From Lineus longissimus (lineage: Eukaryota > Nemertea > Pilidiophora > Heteronemertea > Lineidae), in NCBI RefSeq assembly GCF_910592395.1, contig NC_088321.1, forward strand, positions 62,001 to 126,000: 64,000 nucleotides of DNA, given 5' to 3'. The translations under genes and the position numbers were made by a program. Within the stretch, counting starts at the first letter, position 1; every line of letters starts with the position of its first letter. A model generated the notes under the pieces. The model worked only from the letters and a program-made list of their open reading frames with translations. It was not told the origin of the DNA and searched no databases. Positions 36,701-47,100 of this stretch are shown here, piece by piece.

Positions 36701-38491
36701 ATCTGCTTCATTTCTGCATCATTCCACGTCCTACTGCTGAGGTTTTATACCAGGAGGAAATTAGTAAGTGTAACCCCACCCCACCCTATGTGGTCCCTAC
36801 ATGGTGACCGGTCTCATCAACGGGACAACTTGTCACACCCTCAGAATACAAGGGACAAGAAGGTCACCCGCGTGCCCTACTTCACACCCTCAGAATACAA
36901 GGTACAAGAAGGTCACCCGCGTGCCCTACTTCACACCCTCAGAATACAAGACACAAGAAGGTCACCCGCGTGCCCTACTTCACACCCTCAGAATACAAGG
37001 TACAAGAAGGTCACCCGCGTGCCCTACTTCACACCCTCAGAATACAAGGTACAAGAAGGTCACCCGCGTGCCCTACTTCACACCCTCAGAATACAAGGGA
37101 CAAGAAGGTCACCCGCGTGCCCTACTTCACACCCTCAGAATACAAGGTACAAGAAGGTCACCCGCGTGCCCTACTTCACACCCTCAGAATACAAGACACA
37201 AGAAGGTCACCCGCGTGCCCTACTTCACACCCTCAGAATACAAGGTACAAGAAGGTCACCCGCATGCCCTACTTCAGCCCTCAGAATACAAGGGACAAGA
37301 AGGTCACCCGCGTGCCCTACTTTAGCCCTCAAGACTCTGGTAGGATGTCTGGCAAATGAGATTGGTCTTCTTAATCTTTTTCAGCCGTCGTCCGTCCGAA
37401 CTCGATCTCTCTCCATCCTACAGCCAGTTGATGTCCAACATCTTGCCAATATTCAACTTCGACAAAGTCACATGACTGATTTAAACCAATCAGATTCACT
37501 TTATGAAAATACTGCTGGTGGATTGGATAATCACGGTTATGACGCGACCACAGGGATTGAGGTGCTGCCACCTACAGGGAATGAGGAACCATTAGTTTAC
37601 ATTCCCGTTGATGTGGAACGTCCACACCAACCGATTCAGCAGGATCCGTTCTCGCGTTATATTTCTCTCCCCGGCGAGCCGCGCGTCTGTCTGCTTGGAA
37701 TCAGGAAACGTGAAAGTATCTTACAGCCTGCTCGAGAGGTGGAAGAAACTGCCGAGGCAGCAGAAACTTTTGATGATTTGCCTGTCGGTGCATCGGCGGA
37801 GGATCTTGCACAGGGTCAAGGTCATGTTGGTACAGGTCAAAGGTCATCACCAAACAGAGCAATTAATCAACAGATACTGAATGGTTTGGAGTTGTATCGT
37901 TTTCAGAATCGGCGGAATTCATTAGCGGACATCAGAAACTCACAGCCACGTCATTCTACGCCGTCTGTTGCCCATAGCGACCGTCCATCGGCAACCATTC
38001 CAAACCGTCCAATCAGGAGATGTCGTTGCCATGATCTGCCACGCCGGCCATTACCACGGCAACCAATAAACAGTCTGCCACCGCGCCCAATAACTCGTAG
38101 CAGAAATTTAGAGAATTCTCTGCCGCGAGTTCCCCGGAGACGAGGTTACCCGTTAGCCCAGACAGTGTCGCCACAGTTACAGGATTATCTTGAGCAATGC
38201 AGTCGATTAAGTCTCGCTTCAGACATGATGCCCCAGCAACACCCAGCGAGACTCGGTCATCTGCAGGCTCCGCGGGCCAGAAGCTGCTACAGTGACGACT
38301 ACCACGCATTTCATTATCTCCCAGAATTCTTAGCACTACCAGAGGAGCCACCTCCGCCATATAGTCTGTCACCCCCGTATGATAATGAGCATCTCCCAGG
38401 TTATTCTAGCAGACATGGTACGGTCCGTAACCCGGGTAACGCGACCAGGACAAGGTTGACACGGGCGTTGATGCCAGAGACTGAACTTTGA
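33707..38491 (+). CDS. Four-TM PPxY protein, ENTREP/FAM189-like (6 exons, about 634 aa)
   Basis: Exons: 33707-33815, 34408-34709, 34949-35005, 35876-36035, 36594-36763, 37385-38491. All are GT-AG; phases agree and the sum is 1905 nt. TM1 is about residues 93-116 (WIYLLQGVVIFILGLVLGII), TM2 about 132-150, TM3 157-180 (VIGALFLCLASTIICVACSV). A Cys-containing loop (CHCYTD, then TFHDIANC) precedes TM4 at 237-260. The long tail is R/P-rich and contains PPPPY (588-592) followed by SPPY. The TM arrangement and the loop CxC...TFxDIxxC pattern resemble ENTREP (FAM189) proteins, endosomal adaptors that bind NEDD4/ITCH WW domains through PPxY. The first exon is the least certain; translation could begin at MAPFSAQ in exon 2. 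The region 35594-35875 is open in frame but is read as intron because the TM3 exon joins perfectly without it. Confidence 0.82.
34024..34130. repeat. Imperfect direct repeat, 2 copies
   Basis: GAAAGGGTTAACTGTCTG occurs at about 34005 and 34075, each followed by a TGTGACTC(G/A)(C/T)ATAGAT word. It lies in intron 1 of the ENTREP-like gene. Confidence 0.5.
36275..36500 (+). repeat. tRNA-derived SINE
   Basis: AGCGCAGTGGTATACTGTGG (A-box-like) and GTGGGTTTGAACCATGG (B-box-like) lie 30-40 bp apart, followed by a body without ORFs. It sits in intron 4 (36036-36593) of the ENTREP-like gene, in sense orientation. Confidence 0.55.
36835..37330 (+). repeat. 49-bp minisatellite, about 10 copies (ENTREP-like intron 5)
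   Basis: TCAGAATACAAGGTACAAGA AGGTCACCCGCGTGCCCTAC TTCACACCC repeats at 36841, 36890, 36939, 36988, 37037, 37086, 37135, 37184 and 37233, then one unit shortened by a base at 37281. Variants are AAGGGACAAG and AAGACACAAG. All three plus frames are open through the array. It fills most of the intron 36764-37384. Confidence 0.97.
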
Positions 38492-38956
38492 TGATTAGGA
38501 TTCGATAATGACGGTCAAGTCATATCCAGAATATCCTCTATTCAGATTTTTAGATTTTACAGTATTTTATAAGAAATTTCACTAATCTATTAGGCCTAAT
38601 GGTTCAATTGTTGATAGTCAGAATATGATATCTGTAGGTTGAAGTCAAAGTGAGTTTGGATAAATTTGAAAAGTTCCAAGTCGACCAGGACAATATACCA
38701 GAAACATAACGATATGTAAGGTTGTGAAATCCATTATTATTATTTAAATAATCTTAAGATTACAATACACTTATTAACATACACATTTTCAAGTATAGTT
38801 ACACATTTTATCCAAATTTTGGCAAAAATAATTTGTCAAAAAGTTTTCTTGAAAATACAAAATAGAAAGATCGTCCAGAAATTCTGGCCGTTGTCGTTTC
38901 TATTTCCACCACCAGCAATGGCGGTGATGTTTTAGGAATATTCGCCACAAAGAATC

Positions 38957-38962
38957 AATAAA
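38957..38962 (+). terminator. Candidate polyadenylation signal of the ENTREP-like gene
   Basis: AATAAA lies 466 bp after the stop codon on the coding strand. It is the first perfect hexamer I noticed, and no transcript evidence is available. Confidence 0.3.
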
Positions 38963-39486
38963 TGATAATGCACAGTGTGTTGCTACAGTCAAAAGTAGAC
39001 TCAACATTACAAGACCTCCCCATGTGCATCATTTCAATTTTCAAACAAATTATCCAGGCCACCTATGGAGTAAAACTCATAACTAACCCACGCGGGTGAG
39101 GTGCAAAACACATGAAATAAATACGTCTTCATAAGCACCCTCTCCGAGATGCAACCAATGGTTATAAACTTCAAAGAAAGAGGGCGTTTTGAGAATATTT
39201 GTAAAAGGTTGATTTTCCCCGACAGAAGTGAATGAACTGCCTACTTCAACTCAAAGGGTGATTGGGTACACCCGCCATGGAGATCATGACAGCCACACAC
39301 CAATTTAGGCATGAAAATGTAGACAAACTCAAATACCTGAAACAGGGGAAGAAAACCTGAAAATTATAGACCCCCCTTCAGAGAGTGTTTATTTTTGAAT
39401 GAATCTGGTTAAATCCAGCAACTTTTGGTTTTCAAATTGTTCACCAAAAAACCTGAAATCAGGCAAAAACCTGAATATTTACATGC

Positions 39487-39715
39487 CATTCTGGATGTCA
39501 AACTGACCCCACTTTGTTGTGAGTGCACTTGAAAGTGTGGAGACTCGTTACCCTCGCGTGACATACTTATGCCTGACAGGAAGACGACTCCAGTCCACAC
39601 CATTCTGGATGTCAAACTGACCACACTTTGTTGTGATGGCACTAAGAAGTGTGGAGACTCGATACCCTCGCGTGACATACTTATGCCTGACAGGAAGACA
39701 ACTGCAGTTTTAAAA
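39487..39715. repeat. 114-bp direct repeat, 2 copies
   Basis: CATTCTGGATGTCAAACTGA begins at 39487 and 39601. Both copies continue through GTGTGGAGACTCG and ACCCTCGCGTGACATACTTA to GACAGGAAGAC. The period is 38 codons, so a minus ORF passes through both. Confidence 0.9.
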
Positions 39716-40590
39716 ACATTCTCAAAACAACCAACAACCTGAAGGAGAGAGACTTCCTCAAAGAAAAAACCAACACATATTCTTATAACCATTTCATGTA
39801 CGAACATGTAGTTCGCACATTGTTGTTCAGAGGGCGCCATCAGTGTATACATTCATAAGTGCCACACATCACGCTGAATAATCTATCGGTGATTTGATCG
39901 CTCAGTTATCGCTAAATCCACAAAATCGACTAATTGACCGACAGAGACACAACTTACAGAGACCATGCCTGGAGTCGGAACTATATATCTAAAAGCTCAA
40001 GCAACACACTATCAATATACATACATGAGGAGGACGAATACTATACAGAATTGCTCGAGCCTGAATACTCCCTCATAACAACACGAGGTTATGAATCCTG
40101 GAGGAAATATCGAGTCACTGGAGTGGGTGCAACCAGAAAAATAAACCAAATAAAGGATCCGTTTAAAAAAGTTCTAATCAAGGAGATGCTGTGTCTTATT
40201 TAAGTACCAGTAGAGCCACCTGTTCAACAGAACATGAACTAGACCTGTTTGTGCATTCTCGTGATGATAAGTACCATTGCCAGAGCTGCCAAATGGCTTC
40301 ATCGGGCCAGAGCTTAACCTGCATTAGGCGACCATGGACGGGGTGTTTAAGAGAAGCATTGGAGGGTTAAGTGTCTCACTCAAGGACACAAAGATGACAC
40401 AGCGGTGATTCTTACAAGAGTCACAACTATTCACATCTGTGTTTCATATTGTTAATCTCCTCACCTACCGAGCATATGGAATACAGCAGTGGGGCGGATA
40501 TCAACAACATAAAGATCAGATATTAGTCGCGTGTTGGATTATGAATCTGTCGTTATCTCAACACACTGTTGAGGCAGGGCTATATATTGC

Positions 40591-40750
40591 CATTACTACT
40601 CTACCTGACCTAATACAAGACCTCACATCACATTACTACTCTACCTGACCTAATACAAGACCTCACATCACATTACTACTCTACCTGACCTAATACAAGA
40701 CCTCACATCACATTACTACTCTACCTGACCTAATACAAGACCTCACATCA
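40591..40750. repeat. 40-bp minisatellite, 4 copies
   Basis: CATTACTACTCTACCTGACC TAATACAAGACCTCACATCA repeats exactly at 40591, 40631, 40671 and 40711; the copies are identical. Confidence 0.97.
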
Positions 40751-41316
40751 TCTTTTCATGCAATAAAACAACAGTCATCTGTTAAACCCGTATTATTGAC
40801 ATTGATAGGCAAATAACTTAAGTAAGATTGATTGACAGATTTCAGCGCCTGGTCGGTCAATCAGTGAGAGCAGTGATGTGAGTGGTCAGTCCCAACGCTG
40901 CTCTTGTTAATATATTTGTCTCCAACGCTGATTGAGCTTTTCGGCCCTGGCATTTGCTGGCGACAACCAACAGAGCTTTTCTGTTTTACCGGTCAAAATT
41001 CAATCAAACATTTTGTTTCACTGAGTTTCTGGAATATTGCTCAAGATTATAAAGAAGTCATTCCAAATGGAAATAAACATTGGACACAGTTTATGCCAGA
41101 TACCAGTATTTTTCCCATCATGCACTGGGAACAAGTACAACACAAACATATATATACACATGACACGAGAAGGGTTAATCGCCACAGAAAGAAGCAGTTA
41201 TCCAAAACAAATTCAAATCTTGTTTAATTAAACCTAAGCAGCACATAGAACTAATTAAAAGTCACTAATATAAGTACCAAGTGCGAGTTTGATCTGCATA
41301 GCAATGAAGATGGCTG

Positions 41317-41330
41317 GTTGCTATGGTTAC
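41317..41330. promoter_or_regulatory. X-box-like (RFX) palindrome
   Basis: GTTGCTATGGTTAC fits the RFX consensus GTNRCC-N(0-3)-RGYAAC on the opposite strand. A weaker GGTAACCATGGAAAT follows at 41346. Confidence 0.4.
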
Positions 41331-42420
41331 CAGATAAATGACCTTGGTAACCATGGAAATCTAATTTAGTCCCCAATAATTGAACATTCTAAGCCCATAG
41401 CAACCAGGCATAAGAAACAAATGTTCACATGTAATCTCACTTGAAAGTACAGCACCCAAACATATGATAAACAAATGATCGTCATAGAAACAACCTTAAT
41501 GACATTGTGAAACGGACATGTTCACTTGGCATGAAAAGTATCAGGTAATTGTGCGTCTGTCTACTTGAAGCTCCATCGTGCTCAAATCTCACCCTATTTC
41601 ATAAATCATCATTGTTCCCGCGTTTAAGATTTTCAAATAATCTCGTTTTCTTGTTCTTTTTCACAAAGAGTTGTGTTTGCCCCCAGACTAGAAAGCTAGC
41701 TACTGGTCAGAATCTACGAGACTCACAGATACCCTGAGGTTGAGTTCCCCATGGGTTCAGATGCCTAGCGGTTCATTTGCCGGGAGATTTAGACGCCCAG
41801 AAGTTGAGTACCGTGGATGTTGTAACATGTGAAAGGTACATCAGTTCCATGGTGTAGACCATGTTGTAAACAGAGTTGTGCTCCAAGACTGATTGTGTAA
41901 ACAGAACGGTATCTAAAACATGAAATAAGTACAGAATTACCAGCACATTAAGATACATAATGGCCATTTTATTAAGAATTGTAAGATTTGGACTTCAATG
42001 CCACCACGAAAATAAAAATCTATTTTTTATATTTTTTGTCTGACGAGTTCATTTGAAAAGCCTTCATTTCCCAGGAACCAACAACCATGTCTCACTCTTT
42101 CGAGTTGACTCGGTCCTGAAGTATACACGTACCTTAAGTTTAATGATTACAGACTAGTGATTTCTTGCGGAGACGTGCAATAAAATGCACTGCACAGATC
42201 ACAAGAGATTGTTGTTGCCGTTACCCAAAGTGCAACACAGCCAAGCCTATTCATATCAACAGTGCCCTGGTATAGCAATGGTGCTTGCTACCAGGGTGAG
42301 ACTAGTCATCATGGAAAGTCTTATGACCAAATTATTGAACACAAATCCTAAGTTAATCTTGTAAAGGTAGATTCATCACATTTTGAATTCATATTCAATT
42401 TGACCAATAATGAAGTGACT

Positions 42421-42625
42421 ATATTGACTAAGTATTGAAGGTTGTGTTCCCTGAAGGCCACTTGTCTGAGGGCCTACTTGCCATGGATCCCAACTCATCA
42501 AGCCGCACGAACCTGCCCACTCTATATTGACTAAGTATTGAAGGTTGTGTTCCTGGAAGGCCACTTGTCTGAGGGCCTACTTGCCATGGATCCCAACTCA
42601 TCAAGCCGCACGAACCTGCCCACTC
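42421..42625. repeat. 103-bp direct repeat, 2 copies
   Basis: ATATTGACTAAGTATTGAAG starts at 42421 and 42524. Both copies continue with GAAGGCCACTTGTCTGAGGG and CCGCACGAACCTGCCCACTC. The differences are single bases (CCCTG/CCTGG). Confidence 0.95.
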
Positions 42626-42699
42626 CATATAATGTGCATATCCATAGCTTTCTCAGTGTAGTTGAGATCAGTAAAACGTTTATATATAAACATAATGAC

Positions 42700-42850
42700 C
42701 AGCAAGTTGGGATGCCAACCTTATACCCAGCAAGTTGGGATACCAACCTTATTCCCTGCGAGTTGGGATGCCAACCTTATACCAGCAAGTTGCGATGCCA
42801 ACCTTATACCCAGCAAGTTGGGATGCCAACCTGATTCCCTGCAAGTTGGC
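42700..42850. repeat. About 28-bp minisatellite, 5-6 copies
   Basis: CAGCAAGTTGGGATGCCAAC CTTATACC recurs with variants (CTGCGAG, TTGCGATG, CTGATTCC). The unit length varies by one or two bases. Confidence 0.9.
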
Positions 42851-43574
42851 ATGCAACTTATTCGACTAAGAAGTGAACTAATGAACAGTAGAAATGACTA
42901 TAAATACATTACAAGTTGACATACATAAATATTACATGTTTGCTCAGAGATGTGATCAGCAAGAGTACCTTGTCACCCCCATTTCCCAATATAGACTCTT
43001 CCAGATAGAGCTTCAGGAGAGACCATTCGAGAAACTAAGGGTGTGAAGATTCAAAGCACTGAATCAAAACCTGATAATATACCAGATGGTTTAATCTGCC
43101 ACGACACATCACCTTCCTCTGGTGAGGAATGGACATTCTAGGTGGCGCTGGGAGCAGGACAACGTTTTCAAGGCAATGCCGTAGCTCTGTGCTCAGCCTA
43201 CCATCAGTGACAATACTGCCACGTCATTTATAGCCCGACGCACCGATCAGCAATGACGTCATCATTCAATTATATATATACACTGGACGTCATCACTTGC
43301 CGTAAAAATCCACTGCCCACGGCCCACTCTAGAGGACTGTGTGTGTCCAGTTCATCAATTAAACTTATCGGCTGAAATATTATATAGAACTTAGCCTAAA
43401 GGTGGCAAGTCTCCTCAACAATTGGGATTATTCTCCTTCAATTTTCGATACCCTACCACACAGATTTCAAGTAAACGTTGACAATCTGTGTCCAACTGTG
43501 GTTCAACCTAATTACCCATAGCAACAGTGACCACAACCATAGCAAAGGTTCTCAATACCATAGCAATAGTGATT

Positions 43575-43965
43575 GTTACCATAGCAACACTAGTCACCAT
43601 GGTAACCTGTGAAGCAGCCAGATAAGTATTTGTAATACTGATTATTTTATGGACATAGGTGTTGGTTGCCATGGAAATATGCTAATGCCCAATCACCAAG
43701 ACAACAAAAATCTCTATAGCTTTTTCCACAGCAACGAATGTAAGTAATATCAATTGATCGTTATAATATTTCTGTAATATTCATCAGCAAGACCACCTTG
43801 ATAGGGTGTCAGGGTCTTACAGAAGAACGATCCAATGATTCCAAAAAGATTTAGTTTTCTCTGGGTAAACATAGGAACTTTTCACTGAACAGTAAATTGA
43901 ATTCTTGGAAATCAACAAGATTTTGTTCACTGGCAACATAGAAACTCAACTGGTTGCCTAGCAAC
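43575..43965. promoter_or_regulatory. Cluster of RFX X-box-like motifs
   Basis: GTTACCATAGCAAC (43575-43588), GTCACCATGGTAAC (43593-43606), GTTGCCATGGAAAT (43665-43678) and GTTGCCTAGCAAC (43953-43965) fit the RFX palindrome or one half well. Weaker forms lie at 43511 and 43974. They lie 150-600 bp beyond the CERS1 stop codon, in its 3'UTR or flank. Function is inferred. Confidence 0.4.
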
Positions 43966-44114
43966 TAGAAACATTGCTTAGCAACCACATTACTGACTGT
44001 AACGACAGGTTGTTTTCAGGACAATACATGGAACTGCTTCTCATTAATATGTAAATAATTTGACTTAGTGCTGGCCTATCAGAGCGCTGATTTAGTGATG
44101 ATGTCATCAGGTTT

Positions 44115-47100
44115 CTAACCATGCACGTGGTTCTCCATTGTTTTTGTTGATTTTCTGTGCTTGATGATGTTGTTGCTGTTGGTGTGTTGGTTATTTTCAA
44201 CTCTGAAATAGAAAACAGAGGATTTCAAATGAATTCAAATTCACGAAGAAAATACAACTCCCACCTTCTTCTTCTTCTTCTTCTTCAGCGTTCGCTCTGC
44301 ACTTGGCCCTATTGCGTGGTGGCCAGCAGCACCACTAGGCCATGAGGCTCCCTGACAACGCCCACCAAAATAAGGTGGTGTGCAATACTCTCAGCAGACG
44401 CACCACTCGCCTGAACTAAAGTTTGCCAGGACAAAGCAGTTTTATCGACTCACAAATAACAAACCCAACCTCCCCAAAAATATGACTTACTTTTTATGAT
44501 TATTCATCACATGATTATTCTCGCCGACGTGGTTGGTCACATGACCACCTGCGAAGCCATTCATTGGCTTATGTTGGACGCGCTTACACTTCTCATCAAC
44601 TTCATTCTCACGAATGTCATCGACTTCCTTCATCTGCCCGGTGGCAATCTTATACAGGAAATTAACAATAAACTGAAATGTGGAGAAAAACAATTTTGAG
44701 AAGAAATTTGATTCACTTCCCCTTTTTCTGCCTTTTCTCCCTATGTGGCAAGCCCTACCTTTGACAGAGAAGGTAGTCATCTACACCTTCCTTTGACAAG
44801 TCCTTTTTTCTCAAGCATTCGTCCTGAAGGAATCATTCTCCAGACAGTATCATCGGACGGTCATTAAATTATAAATACATGATGCACACATCACTTCCTA
44901 ACGATATCACTGGTCACTGACAGCTTCTCAAGCATTCGGCCTGAAGGAATCATTCTCCCGACAGTATCATCGGACGGTCATTAAATTATAAATACATGAT
45001 GCACACATCACTTCCTAACGATATCACTGGTCACCCACAGCTTCTCATATGAGATTGAACTCACCATGAACCAGTATATATTCAATATCTGTAGAATCCA
45101 CAACATGACGTTGAAGAAAAACCAGAAGACGGGAAGTGAAGGGGCGTAGGTCATGGCACCGTGGCCGGCTGAGTGGAGCACCTTTAGTGGGAACCAGTAG
45201 AGTCGGAATATGAACCTGGAAAGAGGAATCACCATGAAGACGACGATTTGATGAAACAGCCAAAGAAGTGACGCCATTTTGACATTTTGGGCTCAAAGTA
45301 AAACATGAAAGTGAAAGCACATTCAGATTCGCTGAAATTGTGTAATTTAAAAACCGATTTCTTACCAAGTGGAAGCGAAGAAGATGAACCCGATAGTTGA
45401 CAGGATGTCGTGGAATGCATAGAATCTGCCGCCGCGATCTTTCAGATAGACGTTACACTTTGTAAACTCGAGGCAAATATCGGTGACATCGTGGACAAAC
45501 AGGACAAGGGCTCCAACCTTATGATATCTGAAATGACAAACAGGAATTCAACACGATGGGAAAATGAAAAGAAGATAATGTTCTTACATGAAACGCTTCA
45601 TGATTGTAGAATCTTCTCCAAGTCCTCTATTCCTAGGCCTAATTCAGCATTTATTCAGTACAATCCAAGAAGCACAGAAACTACAGTTGGAGGTCAAGGG
45701 GTTGGATGTGAACATTTTCACACTTTCGTGCATTTTGCAAAGATTTCTAAAAAAAAATTCAGCATTTTTATTTTGGTGAATTACATTTACAAAATTTCTT
45801 CTGGATTTTCTTACACACAATATTCTTTGTTGTATTTCAAGGTTATTTGTGAAAACAAACAAAACCAATTTCAAAATTAGCAAAATTCACCAGTGTTGTT
45901 TATAGATTATAGATAATTATTGGATTAACTGATTAGGAACTGTTTATACCTCTTTATTTATTGATTGATTGATTGATTATCCAGAAGTTCATCCAGGGCT
46001 CAAGCTTTTTCAATGGACATATTTCAACTTGTAAATCCCAAAGGTAGATCTGACATATCACAGCCAGACATGAATCCTTATCTCAGACAGAATTGTGTTA
46101 TCACCCATACATGAATGAGGGGGTCCGAATCAGGGACCACATCATGCTTGGAGACCTTTATTGCCTCCCTGTCTGATCCAGATTTCAAGATCCAACTCAT
46201 TGTGAATAGACCCAATGTACAGCACCAGTGAACTACTTCCAGAATACACAGCCCATGCCAAGATCTGAGTGTCTTCACAGCACCCATGGACTGTGACTGT
46301 TCTCTTGTCACAGGCCATTCTCTGTGCATGCCTCAGGCTTTTGAATTGTGAACACGATGAACAGACCCCCCTCTTAAAATTGGCATCAAACTTTGTTTTG
46401 AAAGACTTCTCATTGATTTTGGGTTTCAGGTTCGAGCCAACATGGAGGGGGGTCAAACCATAGAGGGATCAGCCTGTGTGGAACCCTTCCAAATGTGATC
46501 ACATGACTCTTTGAAAGGCTTAGCACATGTCAGCAGTTAATACTCAACAGGAACAATAGGAATTGACCCTGTATAAGACTTATTCATTTATTATTGATAA
46601 AGGGCATAATTGGCTATAACATACTCTACACAAACACTGCACACAGCACTCTTATGCTAATAGTGATACTTTGACTGGCATCCATCTTTTGTTTGATTTG
46701 TGAAGTGATTCTACAGAGGCATGTTAGTATAACCTCATTCCTAGGGTAGGATAAGTGTATACATGAGGCATGTATGTGAACATGAGATAGTCCCCTTGGG
46801 GACGCTAACTTCACAAACTGAAGGCCACACTCATTCCAGACATCCGATGCTGGCCACTGCATGGATGGTTCGTACAGGTGTATGGGTGCGAGGTTAGCTA
46901 TGCATGGGTGCGAGGTTAGCTAATACCTACCTAACAGCATAAGAAAATCCTATAAGAGAAAGCGTCAGAAAGTGATGAAACATCATAACGATGGAGTCTT
47001 TCCGCCATTGGTCCATGAACAAAGTGGCATATATTGAATGGATGTAGAAGCTACACTGGATCATGTACATCAAGTAGATGTCAAAAGGCATCACCAAAGA

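Larger units (their letters stand above)
38492..44114. other. Tail-to-tail intergenic region (ENTREP-like / CERS1)
   Basis: No exon chain was found. 38492 to about 39000 is probably ENTREP-like 3'UTR, with an AATAAA at 38957-38962. The rest contains duplications of 114, 40, 103 and about 28 bp (listed), a SINE-like TTAAGTGTCTCACTCAAGGA word near 40367, and X-box-like motifs at 41317 and 43510-43985. ORFs of 60-107 codons show no family features. Confidence 0.55.
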
